Below, piece after piece: positions 8,718 through 17,300 of a stretch of 64,000 bases of DNA (position 1 is the stretch's first letter; each line of letters begins with the position of its first letter). The stretch covers positions 1,780,118 through 1,844,117 of the forward strand of contig NZ_SJPU01000001.1 of NCBI RefSeq assembly GCF_007860105.1. Direction: 5' to 3'. The notes under the pieces are model-generated. The model was given only the letters and a program-made list of their open reading frames with translations. It was not told the DNA's origin and made no database searches. This DNA is from Allorhodopirellula heiligendammensis (GTDB lineage: Bacteria > Planctomycetota > Planctomycetia > Pirellulales > Pirellulaceae). A program made the position numbers and the translations under genes.

Positions 8718-9392
8718 CTAGGCAGCTCGGCGGATGCCGTCGGTGCCGCTCTGACGAACAGCCCATTTTCCTGATGTATTGCTCAGCACGGCAGTACCAA
8801 CGTGGGTCACCTTGCTCAGGAACTTCGACAAACCTTCCGCATGAGCGGTTTCGACGCTGGCGTCTATCAAGATCATGTCAACGGCCCCGAACCGGTGAGC
8901 AACGTTCACGAGCCCGCGGGCAACTGACTCAGGAAAAATCACGGGGCGAATCGCCAGACCAGCGAGTTGACGATGATAGTCACGCATCGTGACCTCACCG
9001 CCCGCCATTTCAAATTCGTCGATGACGATCGCTTTAAAGCTCTTCGACTCCGTACCTGCATCAGCCAGCGACGCCAACACCGCTGGCATTCGCGAGCCGT
9101 CGCCAATGCCAACCTCGAGAATGCTGGTTGGTCGTGCTTGGCTGATCAGTTTCAGCAGTGCGTCGTGCTCGCCACGAGGCCGCAACGACAGGATGCTGCG
9201 CCGCGGGGGAACGACTTCCGCAATAGGTGCCGAACGCGGTTCCACGTTTCTCGCTGGTTGCGGCGCGGGTGCCGACGCCGGCTGCGCCGCCGGTGCGGTG
9301 GAGGGCGTGGGCGTGCTCACACTCGCGATGACGGGGGATTCCGGTTCGCTGCGACTGCCGCGAAGTGAATTCCAAAGTTTTTTCAATGACAT
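8718..9392 (-). CDS. Class I SAM-dependent methyltransferase-like protein
   Basis: About 224 residues from the ATG at 9392 (MSLKKLWNSLRGSRSEPE), preceded by a purine-rich GGGTGGGA. The frame stays open upstream to 9587 but that part looks non-coding. Residues 18-60 are a Pro/Ala/Ser-rich linker. The folded part contains SILEVGIGDGSRMP, which matches motif I of Rossmann-fold methyltransferases, and later AVDMILIDASVETAH, matching the motif IV region. The domain is short and no substrate motif is visible. Assignment to the fold is fair; actual methyl transfer is an inference. Confidence 0.6.
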   Translation of the reverse strand: MSLKKLWNSLRGSRSEPESPVIASVSTPTPSTAPAAQPASAPAPQPARNVEPRSAPIAEVVPPRRSILSLRPRGEHDALLKLISQARPTSILEVGIGDGSRMPAVLASLADAGTESKSFKAIVIDEFEMAGGEVTMRDYHRQLAGLAIRPVIFPESVARGLVNVAHRFGAVDMILIDASVETAHAEGLSKFLSKVTHVGTAVLSNTSGKWAVRQSGTDGIRRAA

Positions 9393-9790
9393 TGGCGTCC
9401 CACCCTGATCTGTCGCTCCCACGAGACAAACGAAGCAGATACGTATGATTTTGTGGATAAGATGATTTGCGTCTCGGCTCGCTACCCACTTCTTTCGGAT
9501 ACTATCGAGCACGAACTCGAATCCCATCGAGCAGTGTCCGGTTGGGTAATCTGGGCGAAAGTCTCCCACCCCAATTTCGCTCAGCACTGAGACGTTTGTT
9601 CAGGCTCCCAGCAAGCTACTCAGACGTTCGTTTGCTGACTTTACCAGAGGGTGGATTCACCATTCACGGCAATTCTTCACCAGCAAGCATGCTTCCTGGC
9701 GATATTCATTCCGAATGCATTTTCCATCGGGTGGCACTGTCGGTAGTCCGCAATCACGTTGACGCCGGGCAGTAACGACGCCATCATGGA

Positions 9791-9951
9791 GACCGATCTC
9801 GGAGCACGTCTGGAATACCAAGATCGGTGTTCGACGGTTGTGTCAGCAACGTCGTTGAAAGCACCCCACGCGAGGTTACCTCGCGGGCTATTTTGCGCTA
9901 GGCTTTGATTGCGCGAGCAACCATCCGTCTACCGACGGATAACGGCTCGCG
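9791..9951 (+). ncRNA. Structured leader upstream of the reverse transcriptase, candidate retron RNA
   Basis: Four stem-loops in a row lie directly upstream of the RT gene. (1) ACCGATCT at 9792-9799 pairs with AGATCGGT at 9821-9828. (2) CGAC(G)GTTG at 9832-9840 pairs with CAACGTCG at 9847-9854 with one bulge. (3) CGCGAGG pairs with CCTCGCG around a TTA loop at about 9869-9885. (4) GCGCGAGC at 9912-9919 pairs with GCTCGCGC at 9944-9951, enclosing a second perfect stem ATCCGTC/GACGGAT with a TACC loop. Retron msr-msd RNAs sit at this position and are built of such hairpins. I did not find a convincing long outer a1/a2 inverted repeat or an obvious branch guanosine. It could instead be a cis-regulatory leader. 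The boundaries are approximate. Confidence 0.45.
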
Positions 9952-10026
9952 CCTCCACTTGGACAGGTTGGATTCCAGCGGCTTCGAGATCATTCTCCCG
10001 CCCCACTTTGCTCGTGAGCTCGCGCC

Positions 10027-11307
10027 ATGGAGTCGTCGCTGACACGCTCGCAACTCGCGATGCTGATCTCGCGGGACCTGTCGCGGCGGTGGCTGGGAAA
10101 CAGCTCGGTGATCCATCGACGCCTGCGCCGGATCACAGGCAGTCGCGCCCGTTGGACTGATCAATTGGCCGAAGCACTCCACTTGCAGTTTGGCCGCGCA
10201 GGCCACGCCCAGCAGGTTCCGTTGCAGGTTTGGCTGGACGGGCATCCGGTCATGAAGGCTGCGTTTCGCAATCGTCAGACTCTGCGGGTCGACGTGGCGA
10301 CCGCTAATCAGATCAACCGCCCGGGATATCGCTGGCCGGTACCGGCTGCCGCTAACCTACTCGAACTTACGGACCTCTTGTGTCTGCGTACTCCCCGAGC
10401 GATCGATTGGTTGGTCCGCCCTCACCTCCGCCGCAGCACGAGTGTGGACCACTACGTACGGCGGAGGATCCCAGGACGCCAGGGACGCGGACGTTGGCTA
10501 CATCAACCGCGCCCGTTGTTGATGCGAGTACAACGCTGCATCGCCCGTGAGATCCTCACCGAGATTCCGTTGCACGCTGCCGCCCACGCATACCGCCGGG
10601 GACTCTCGGTGCGTGATTGCGCGGCACCACACGTGGGACATCGTGTCGTGCTCAAGATCGATCTGGAAAACTTCTTTGGGACCATCTCCTTACGCCGGGT
10701 GACAGCACTGTTTCGGGCTGCCGGATATCCGGATGAGGTCGCGGTGACCCTGGGACGATTATGCACGGTTCCCGCCCGCACACCCTCAGGAACGGAAGAT
10801 TGCCGCATCGCTGGGACATGCTTGCCGCAAGGTGGCCCCGCATCGCCGGCGATCTCCAACGCGATCGCGTTTCAGATGGATCGACGCTTGGCCGGACTCG
10901 CGTCGTCGGTTGGTGCGTCGTACACGCGATACGCCGACGACTTGCTATTCAGCGGCGGCCCCGATCTCGCATCGAGAATTGACCGCGTTGCAACGACCGT
11001 GTGCGTGATCGCAATGGAAGAAGGTTTCCAAGTTCAACATCGCAAAACTCGCAAGATGTATTCGGGCGACCGACAGCGCCTGCTGGGTCTCAATGTGAAT
11101 ACTCAGTTGAGCACCGACCGATCCGATTTCGAACTTCTCAAGGCGATCCTCACCAATTGCCAGCGACAGGGCTGGCGGTCGCAAAACCGCGACCAGCACC
11201 CAGAGTTTCGCTTGCACCTGCAAGGCCGCATCGCCCATATCGGCCAGACGAACCCTGGCCGCTACCAGAAACTGGCCCGGCTCTTTGACGCAATTGATTG
11301 GACCTGA
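10027..11307 (+). CDS. Retron-like reverse transcriptase
   Basis: 426 residues. The polymerase core starts at about residue 160. PRPLLMRVQRCIAREIL and AAHAYRRGLSVRDCAAPHVG correspond to the early RT motifs. VVLKIDLENFFGTIS contains the first catalytic Asp. LPQGGPASPAISN is motif 4, and YTRYADDLLFSG holds the YADD active site. EEGFQVQHRKTRKM and RQRLLGLNVN follow as motifs 6 and 7. The order, spacing and absence of a maturase or HNH domain fit the retron/retron-like clade rather than group II introns. Two retron hallmarks are altered: NAxxH reads CAAPH and VTG reads LLG. About 110 N-terminal residues precede recognisable RT sequence and could be an extra domain. No effector gene is adjacent: flanking genes are a methyltransferase-like gene and an ABC ATPase, both on the other strand. 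It may act in phage defence, by analogy with retrons, which is inference. Confidence 0.88.
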   Translation: MESSLTRSQLAMLISRDLSRRWLGNSSVIHRRLRRITGSRARWTDQLAEALHLQFGRAGHAQQVPLQVWLDGHPVMKAAFRNRQTLRVDVATANQINRPGYRWPVPAAANLLELTDLLCLRTPRAIDWLVRPHLRRSTSVDHYVRRRIPGRQGRGRWLHQPRPLLMRVQRCIAREILTEIPLHAAAHAYRRGLSVRDCAAPHVGHRVVLKIDLENFFGTISLRRVTALFRAAGYPDEVAVTLGRLCTVPARTPSGTEDCRIAGTCLPQGGPASPAISNAIAFQMDRRLAGLASSVGASYTRYADDLLFSGGPDLASRIDRVATTVCVIAMEEGFQVQHRKTRKMYSGDRQRLLGLNVNTQLSTDRSDFELLKAILTNCQRQGWRSQNRDQHPEFRLHLQGRIAHIGQTNPGRYQKLARLFDAIDWT

Positions 11308-11401
11308 CGATCGACGATTGTTGGATCGTTTTACACTGCGTGAACTGCAACGCTCCACCCAACCATCGCGAATCGAAAGTCGACGATCGTCCGCCCGATG
11401 C

Positions 11402-12103
11402 CTAGCTTTGCGAACGTGCTACCAATTGGTCTGACTCAATTTGCCCGTCTCGCATGCAGATGACGCGCTGGGCTGCCATCGCTACCTCTTCGCTATGCGT
11501 GACCGTAACAAGCGTCATCTTGCGATCCGAATGCAGTTGCTCGAACAGTTCCAAGATACCAGCGGCGGTGACTGTATCGAGGTTTCCGGTCGGCTCATCG
11601 GCGAGCAGCAATCGTGGATCGTTGGCGAGTGAGCGGGCAATCGCGATACGTTGTCGCTGGCCGACGGATAGCTGCTTGGGCAAGTGTTTGGCCCGGTCGG
11701 CCATGCCGACTGCCTCGATCAGCTCGCGGGCCTTCTCCACCCGCTCGGCCACCGGCCAACCGCGACCGAACATCGGGACCTGGATGTTCTCTAACGCCGT
11801 CAGGGTTGGTAACAAGTAGAACGATTGAAAAACGAATCCGATCGCCCGTGAGCGGAGTTCATCCAGATCCGTACCGGCGTCAATGGACTGGCCCTCAAAC
11901 GTCAACGATCCCGACGACGGACGATCGAGCGTGCCCAGAATACTCAGCAGAGTCGACTTGCCGCTACCACTCGGCCCCATGATCGCGACGTATTCACCCA
12001 CCCCCACATCAAAACTAACATGATCGAGCGCCCGCACATTGCCATCGGGATAGTCTTTCGTGACGTCGCTGATCGATAGCAACACAGAGGCATCATCTGA
12101 CAT
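11402..12103 (-). CDS. ABC transporter ATP-binding subunit, LolD/MacB type
   Basis: About 233 residues from the ATG at 12103; an in-frame GTG at 12124 would add seven residues. Walker A is GPSGSGKST. The signature reads LSVGQRQRIAIAR, with V in place of the usual G (LSGGQ). Walker B is LLLADEPTGNLD, whose EPTGNLD is typical of the LolD/MacB/FtsE group, and VTHSEEVA holds the switch His. Such subunits power lipoprotein release or tripartite export with an FtsX/MacB-like permease. No permease gene is next to it, so its partner is probably encoded elsewhere. Its neighbour is the divergently oriented small membrane protein at 12265. Confidence 0.9.
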   Translation of the reverse strand: MSDDASVLLSISDVTKDYPDGNVRALDHVSFDVGVGEYVAIMGPSGSGKSTLLSILGTLDRPSSGSLTFEGQSIDAGTDLDELRSRAIGFVFQSFYLLPTLTALENIQVPMFGRGWPVAERVEKARELIEAVGMADRAKHLPKQLSVGQRQRIAIARSLANDPRLLLADEPTGNLDTVTAAGILELFEQLHSDRKMTLVTVTHSEEVAMAAQRVICMRDGQIESDQLVARSQS

Positions 12104-12264
12104 AAGATTATTTCGTTCGTCCACGAGTTTCGAATTGAAGAGTTAAAACGTGTTGACTGAAACCAAACCACGGTAACATGTTTTCCTGTATGGCGAGCAG
12201 GGTGTCATGCGCCGTTCGCTAAACGTAGCTGCGAAGAATCCCCAAACCACAACGACCTGTGTTG

Positions 12265-12483
12265 ATGACCAGCAATAAACCTTGGCTTGACGGAGCGTCG
12301 GCCGAAGACCGCGCCATTGTGAAGATGTGGCAAGGTGGCCCGTTACTGCTGATCGGCGTGATCTCCACCGCGGGCACGGCTTACTTCCTAGGATTCGTTT
12401 GGATCTGGACGGTGCTGATTGGAATTGTTGGTCTGTTCTGGTTCTTAACGGGATTGATCACCTACTTGACGGGAGCGGAGTGA
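12265..12483 (+). CDS. Small two-helix membrane protein (DUF2892-like size)
   Basis: About 72 residues from the ATG at 12265, which I prefer to an in-frame GTG two codons upstream. It has a short polar N-terminus (MTSNKPWLDGASAEDRAIVK), then two hydrophobic segments, PLLLIGVISTAGTAYFLGF and WTVLIGIVGLFWFLTGLI. It resembles small inner-membrane proteins of unknown role. It ends 4 bp from the convergent stop of the DUF1080 gene. Confidence 0.6.
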   Translation: MTSNKPWLDGASAEDRAIVKMWQGGPLLLIGVISTAGTAYFLGFVWIWTVLIGIVGLFWFLTGLITYLTGAE

Positions 12484-12486
12484 CTC

Positions 12487-13278
12487 TCACAGGGATAGGA
12501 TACGGATATTGCGGTACTCTGCTTCGGCGGGGGGACCGCTGTGGATTTGCACGCCGATCATGCCCACACGGGGGATCTCGGGGTCGGTTTCGGTGTAGCG
12601 GACCGTCAAATGATCATTCAAAAAAATCTCGATCTGGTCACCCTTGCAGACAATTCGCATCCGTACCCATTCCGTTTCGCGAACGGATTTCGCATTCTCT
12701 GCCGATTCGCGTTGAGCATCCGACGGGGCGTCAGCGGATCCTGCCACCTGCCACTTGACCGGAAAGGGTGTTTCCGGCTCAGCCAGCATTTTGCGGCGGC
12801 GGGATTCATCGTAGAGCGCTCCCCATACCGAGCGTCCCCATGCGTTGCCCATATCGGCCTGATAGCCGATGACCTCATTACGGGGTACTTCATCGGATGT
12901 GTGGGGTCGCCGCGAGCGAAATTGCACGCCGGCATTGGGGTTTTCGCCCCGCATGCGAACCTCCAACCGCAGATCAAAGTCCGCAAAGGTATCAGTCGTG
13001 CAGAGAAACTGGTTCTTGGGTACCGGCTTCTCAAGCGTCCCAGCAATAATAGTATTGCCTGCGGTGCGGAACCAATGCGCATTGCCCTCCCAGCCAGCGA
13101 GAACGGTACCGTCAAATAACAGCCGGCAGCGTTGTTCGAATTCCTGGTCGGACACCTCGGTGAGCTGGGAGGCGTCGTGGGCCTGGCCAGCTCCGGAGCC
13201 GATCAGGGCGACGAGCAGGAAAAATGCTGGCGCCACGATCGATGTTCGCCTGGAGCGCGAGCCGTAGGATGGGACCAT
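12487..13278 (-). CDS. Secreted DUF1080 (3-keto-disaccharide hydrolase) domain protein
   Basis: About 263 residues from the ATG at 13278. A signal peptide has the hydrophobic core VAPAFFLLVALIGSGAG. The domain then runs from LLFDGTVLAGWEG to the end. DUF1080 is a concanavalin-like fold related to glycosyl hydrolase 16 and recently linked to 3-keto-disaccharide hydrolysis. Seen features include FRTAGNTIIAGTL, DFDLRLEVRMRGENPNAGVQ and a C-terminal GMIGVQIHSGPPAEAEYRNI. The open frame extends far upstream to 14559, but that part is antisense to ilvD and is a shadow. The start at 13278 is chosen because the signal peptide follows directly; ATGs at 13389 and 13401 are alternatives. Confidence 0.85.
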   Translation of the reverse strand: MVPSYGSRSRRTSIVAPAFFLLVALIGSGAGQAHDASQLTEVSDQEFEQRCRLLFDGTVLAGWEGNAHWFRTAGNTIIAGTLEKPVPKNQFLCTTDTFADFDLRLEVRMRGENPNAGVQFRSRRPHTSDEVPRNEVIGYQADMGNAWGRSVWGALYDESRRRKMLAEPETPFPVKWQVAGSADAPSDAQRESAENAKSVRETEWVRMRIVCKGDQIEIFLNDHLTVRYTETDPEIPRVGMIGVQIHSGPPAEAEYRNIRILSL

Positions 13279-13304
13279 CGTCCCGTCCGATGCCTCGTGG
13301 CCCC

Positions 13305-13371
13305 CGTCCGAGACCTCATTTCGTCGAACCGTCGCAAATTTGCTCGCTCGGGACAATGGTCCCAAGCTGCC
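13305..13371 (+). repeat. Dispersed palindrome-bearing repeat, copy 1
   Basis: A block starting CGTCCGAGACCTCATTTCG and ending in the palindrome GGGACAATGGTCCC (13350-13363) plus AAGCTGCC. A diverged second copy lies at 27001-27058. A further short palindrome of the same type, GGGACCATCGTCCC, is at 13271-13284. The block is upstream of the DUF1080 gene and may form a hairpin in RNA. Confidence 0.6.
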
Positions 13372-13491
13372 ACTGGGTATCTGTGTCATTTTTTGCCTCA
13401 TCTTTGTGGATCGTGTCAAAAAGATCATACTCCCTCTCAACCCGTCACGTATTAACCACTGATTTTTATCTCCCCCAACGCCAATTTTGCC

Positions 13492-15210
13492 ATGAGCACC
13501 GCCGCCGATCCGAAGTCCGCACCTGCTACAGACACCGACGTTCTCAACAAATACAGCCGCCATATCACGCAGCCCAAGAGCCAAGGCGCCTCGCAAGCAA
13601 TGCTGTACGCGACCGGCATGACCTCGGAGGACATGAACAAGCCCCAGGTCGGCATTGGCAGTATGTGGTACGAGGGCAACAGCTGTAATATGCACCTGCT
13701 CGACCTGGCTGCGGAAGTTCGCAAGGGCGTTGTCGATGCTGGCATGGTCGGCATGCGATTCAACACGATCGGCGTCAGCGACGGGATCTCGATGGGCACC
13801 CGCGGGATGAGCTATTCGCTGCAGAGCCGCGACCTGATCGCCGATTCCATCGAAACGATCATGGGGGCCCAGTGGTATGATGCGCTGATCGCCCTGCCGG
13901 GCTGCGACAAAAATATGCCCGGTTGCTTGATCGCGATGGCGCGGCTCAACCGACCTGCGATCATGGTCTACGGCGGCACGATCAAACCGGGCAGCTACAA
14001 GAACGAGAAACTCGATATCGTCAGTGCGTTCCAGTGCTACGGACAATACCTCGCGGGCCAGATCAGCGAAGAGGAACGATCCGAAATTGTGCATCGCAGC
14101 TGCCCGGGCGCTGGAGCATGCGGTGGCATGTACACCGCCAACACGATGGCCACCGCGATCGAAGCACTCGGCATGTCGCTGCCGTATTCGGCCAGCATCC
14201 CGGCAGAAGACGAGGAGAAGACAGACGAATGTCACCGCGCCGGGGCGGCGATTTTGAATCTGCTCAAGCTGGACCTCAAGCCTCGCGACATCATGACCCG
14301 CGAAGCATTCGAGGATGCCATGGTGACGCTGATGGCCCTCGGCGGCAGCACCAACGCGGTGCTGCACCTGATCGCGATGGCCCGCGCCGTCGACGTGCCG
14401 CTGACCATCGACGATTTCCAATCTGTCAGCGACCGGACACCCTTCCTCGCGGACCTCAAACCGAGTGGCAAGTTCGTCCAGGAAGATTTGCACAGCATCG
14501 GTGGCACCCCCGCCGTGATGAAGTACCTGCTCGAAAAGGGCATGATCCGGGGCGGACACATGACCGTCACCGGCAAAACGCTCGCCGAAAATCTCCAGGA
14601 TGTACCGTCACTGAAATCGGGGCAGAAAATCGTTTCGATGATCGAATCGCCGATCAAAAAGAGCGGTCACATTCGGATCCTTCGCGGCAGCTTGGCACCC
14701 GAGGGTGCCGTGGCGAAAATCACCGGCAAGGAAGGCCTGCAGTTCTCAGGGCCAGCCCGTGTCTACGACAGCGAAGAAGACATGCTGGCGGCACTGGAAC
14801 GCAAGGAAATCCAAAAGGGCGACGTCGTGGTGATCCGGTACGAAGGACCCAAGGGCGGTCCTGGCATGCCGGAGATGCTGACACCAACGAGTGCCATTGT
14901 CGGAGCGGGGTTGGCCAGTGATGTGGCGTTGCTGACCGATGGACGGTTCAGTGGCGGTAGTCACGGCTTCATCGTCGGACACATCACCCCCGAAGCTCAA
15001 GTGGGCGGACCCATCGGGCTGATCCAAGATGGAGATACCATCACCATCGACGCCGAAACGAACTCTCTCGATGTCGACGTTGACAGCGCCGAAATGGATC
15101 GCCGCCGCGATGCCTGGACCGCCCCTCCCCTGAAGGCTACGCGGGGTACGCTGTACAAATACATCAAGAGCGTCAAGAGTGCCTCCGAAGGCTGTGTCAC
15201 CGACGAGTGA
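13492..15210 (+). CDS. ilvD: Dihydroxy-acid dehydratase
   Basis: 572 residues. It catalyses dehydration of 2,3-dihydroxy-isovalerate and 2,3-dihydroxy-3-methylvalerate in valine and isoleucine synthesis, in the cytoplasm. Iron-sulfur ligands are in GCDKNMPGC and [16 protein letters not shown], both at the expected positions. Further family motifs are [17 protein letters not shown] and [18 protein letters not shown] near the C-terminus. The length is typical. The DUF1080 gene runs divergently just upstream, and a GNAT gene follows 38 bp downstream. leuC and leuD are 31 kb away and not in the same operon. Confidence 0.98.
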   Translation: MSTAADPKSAPATDTDVLNKYSRHITQPKSQGASQAMLYATGMTSEDMNKPQVGIGSMWYEGNSCNMHLLDLAAEVRKGVVDAGMVGMRFNTIGVSDGISMGTRGMSYSLQSRDLIADSIETIMGAQWYDALIALPGCDKNMPGCLIAMARLNRPAIMVYGGTIKPGSYKNEKLDIVSAFQCYGQYLAGQISEEERSEIVHRSCPGAGACGGMYTANTMATAIEALGMSLPYSASIPAEDEEKTDECHRAGAAILNLLKLDLKPRDIMTREAFEDAMVTLMALGGSTNAVLHLIAMARAVDVPLTIDDFQSVSDRTPFLADLKPSGKFVQEDLHSIGGTPAVMKYLLEKGMIRGGHMTVTGKTLAENLQDVPSLKSGQKIVSMIESPIKKSGHIRILRGSLAPEGAVAKITGKEGLQFSGPARVYDSEEDMLAALERKEIQKGDVVVIRYEGPKGGPGMPEMLTPTSAIVGAGLASDVALLTDGRFSGGSHGFIVGHITPEAQVGGPIGLIQDGDTITIDAETNSLDVDVDSAEMDRRRDAWTAPPLKATRGTLYKYIKSVKSASEGCVTDE

Positions 15211-15248
15211 GTGATAGTTGACAGACGATTGACCCACCGGAAATCGCG

Positions 15249-15692
15249 ATGAAATTCATTGAAATCGAATGGTGCTCGCCTGAGTATCAGTCGGCGTTGG
15301 AACTCCGCCACGAGGTGCTACGAGCACCTCTGGGGTTGAAGTTGACCGCTGAAGAACTCGACGGAGAGCACGGGCAATTGCACTTTGGCGTCGCCGAAGG
15401 TGATGAACTCATCGCGACACTCGTCGCCCGGCCCCATTCGACGAACCTAGTCCAACTGCGACAGATAGCGGTCCACCCGAACCGCCAATCCAGTGGCGTG
15501 GGCCGGTTTTTGATGGAGTACTGCGAGGCGAACCTGCGGGAGCGAGGGTTTCAGGAAATCACACTCAACGCACGACTCATCACCCTACCGTTTTATGAGA
15601 AACTGGGTTACGAAGCCGTCGGTGACGTCTTCAAAGAGATCACGCTCGAACATCAAAAAATGGTCAAGCAGATCGGTGGTGAATCCACGTAG
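15249..15692 (+). CDS. GNAT family N-acetyltransferase
   Basis: 147 residues, a single GNAT domain. The acetyl-CoA loop is QIAVHPNRQSSGVGRFLMEY, which matches the V-x-x-x-x-R/Q-x-x-G-x-G/A signature. Downstream ITLNARLITLPFYEKLGYEAVG is the typical C-terminal strand-helix with the FYEKLGY motif. It resembles ElaA/YjcF-type proteins. It lies 38 bp after ilvD on the same strand and may be co-transcribed. The acceptor substrate is unknown. Confidence 0.88.
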   Translation: MKFIEIEWCSPEYQSALELRHEVLRAPLGLKLTAEELDGEHGQLHFGVAEGDELIATLVARPHSTNLVQLRQIAVHPNRQSSGVGRFLMEYCEANLRERGFQEITLNARLITLPFYEKLGYEAVGDVFKEITLEHQKMVKQIGGEST

Positions 15693-15944
15693 TGGACTGT
15701 CGATTGATCTTTTTTGAAAGTTACGAAGCGACGGCAGCATGTCGACTGGGGCGTCGGCCGTGCGGATTTCCTCGCTTATTTTAGGTAATGAAGTCGTTGG
15801 GGCTCGGGATAAACAATTAACCCTCCGCTCGCTTGGCTATCCACAATGCAGCATGGGAATTTGTCTCGCACGCAGATGAAATCGTGATTGGGTTCGAAGC
15901 CTGCATGACTCAGTCGCACGTTCGTGATGCCACCCGAAAGAAAT

Positions 15945-16268
15945 GGTCCATCCGGGATTATCGTGGGTAGATCCAGCATGTTGGATTTTGGAGGTATGGC
16001 GGTGGCGTCCGAATTGAAGGAGGCCGTAGCAGAAATAACGCTGAAGGCTGGCGCAGACGCCGCCAGCCCAAGGCACCTTTCGGGTCCAGTTCGACCAGGA
16101 TATTGCTTGTAGAATCGCCCTGCGGCTGAGCGTACTTCCACCTCTTCCGCACGTGAAACCTGTTCGGTTGACATCAGCGTGACAAAATTTCGGACGCCAC
16201 CGCTATGCCTTGAGAATCCCCCACACTTGGCTCACCGCGGCGAAACCCACGGTAAACCCGGATGGACC
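15945..16268 (-). mobile_element. Miniature inverted-repeat transposable element, copy 1 (324 bp)
   Basis: The ends are 24-nt terminal inverted repeats, 15945-15968 and 16245-16268, which match at 22 of 24 positions and begin GGTCCATCCGGG. They are flanked by a perfect 8-bp direct duplication AAAGAAAT at 15937-15944 and 16269-16276. A related copy in the opposite orientation lies at 26538-26850. The interior encodes no transposase; the conserved interior peptide frame (SRAEEVEV...) is short. It is therefore a non-autonomous element that would need a transposase supplied in trans. An 8-bp duplication is known from several IS families, and I cannot assign one. Inserted just past the stop of the DUF1559 fragment. 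Confidence 0.85.
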
Positions 16269-16292
16269 AAAGAAATGACGTCTGTTGAATCC

Positions 16293-17300
16293 TCACTCGA
16301 TTCGCTCACCATCATTTCGAATGATCATCTTGTGCAGTTTCGGACGATCGATCGGGCTCATTCTTTCCACGGTAGCATCCGCTTTTAAGATGAAAATCGA
16401 TTCATCGTTGAACGGTTCAACATCGCTATCGGGCAAATCGACCCGTTTGGTGATATCGACAGGCTTGGTCCATGGCACACTTTTCTTCGCTGCAATGATC
16501 AGTGCAGTGGATGAAGTCCCGTCGGTAAAATCAGCCATCGAATGACCAGTGATCCCCAAACCTCCGTCCTCGGTTGCAAACCCGAGATAGTTCGATTCGC
16601 CAGACGCTTGATCGGGCGGCGCCAACGGACAACGGTAGACGTCCGGCATTTTCTCGACCAACGTCAGGTTATGCTCACTGTCCCAAGGTTCATCAAATCG
16701 GTACTGCTCAAATAGGTCGTTATTTTCAAGGAAAGGTAATAGCGCAACTCGCCAACTGAACGGATACGGCGCGTCACCGTTGATGCCTCGTTTTCCTTCA
16801 CGCACGTTCTGACTGCCCGGGATTTTTCGATAGGTAACGTGAAAGTTGTGAAAGGCAACTCCGATTTCACGCAAGGAGATTGCGGTTTGTGCAGATGCAT
16901 CTGCGGAGAGCAGTGACGCAGCCATTTTCTCAGCGGAAAACTCTGGTGTCTCTTTCAGCAAAACGACAAGCGGAAGCCAGCGAGAATCGATTTTGTCGGC
17001 CATCGCCTTTATATCCTTGGGCGATAGGGGAACATTGCCGAGACGATCGAGGACGAAGAGCGGTCTTATTACCACTGGTGCATTTCCCAAACCACTCGAT
17101 TCCGCCTGATTCGGCTTTGCATCAAGTTGGCTTATTTCTTTGGAAGGCAGTATTTTTAGCCGTCCGTCAAACTCGAACGGGACACGCAGAATGAGAGGCT
17201 CCGGATAATGTTGCTGAAAAATAATTTCCTTCGGCAATCGGCTTGAATCGACTGAAAAACGTCCGTACTGCTCCAAAGTCGCCGGATCGCTGAGGTGATA
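16293..17300 (-). pseudogene. DUF1559-domain fragment, 3' part of a broken gene
   Basis: Open for about 335 codons, but without a credible start: it continues in frame directly from a TAA at 17301-17303, and the first candidate start codon is a TTG at 17276. The sequence contains a DUF1559-type module: AISLREIGVAFHNFHVTYRK, then PYPFSWRVALLPFLENNDLF, YRCPLAPPDQASGESNYLGF and ADFTDGTSSTALIIAA. The domain is found at the C-terminus of planctomycete sensor kinases and in pilin-like secreted proteins; the pilin-type N-terminal helix is absent here. I read it as the end of the same ancestral gene as the two upstream segments, cut off by a nonsense codon. The fragment could still be translated from an internal start. 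Confidence 0.65.

Noticed and set aside
9467-9775. Plus-strand frame of 102 codons before the RT gene
   Set aside because: No domain, no ribosome binding site, and it overlaps the upstream region of the methyltransferase-like gene.
10027-11307. RT as part of a diversity-generating retroelement or group II intron
   Set aside because: No variable/template repeat pair was seen, motif 4 is of retron type, and there is no maturase or HNH region.
13279-14559. Long minus-strand extension of the DUF1080 frame
   Set aside because: It is entirely antisense to ilvD; composition follows the complement of ilvD codons and no domain is seen.
15776-16174. Minus-strand frame of 132 codons
   Set aside because: It runs through the end of the miniature transposon into unrelated flanking DNA, so it cannot be an ancestral gene.
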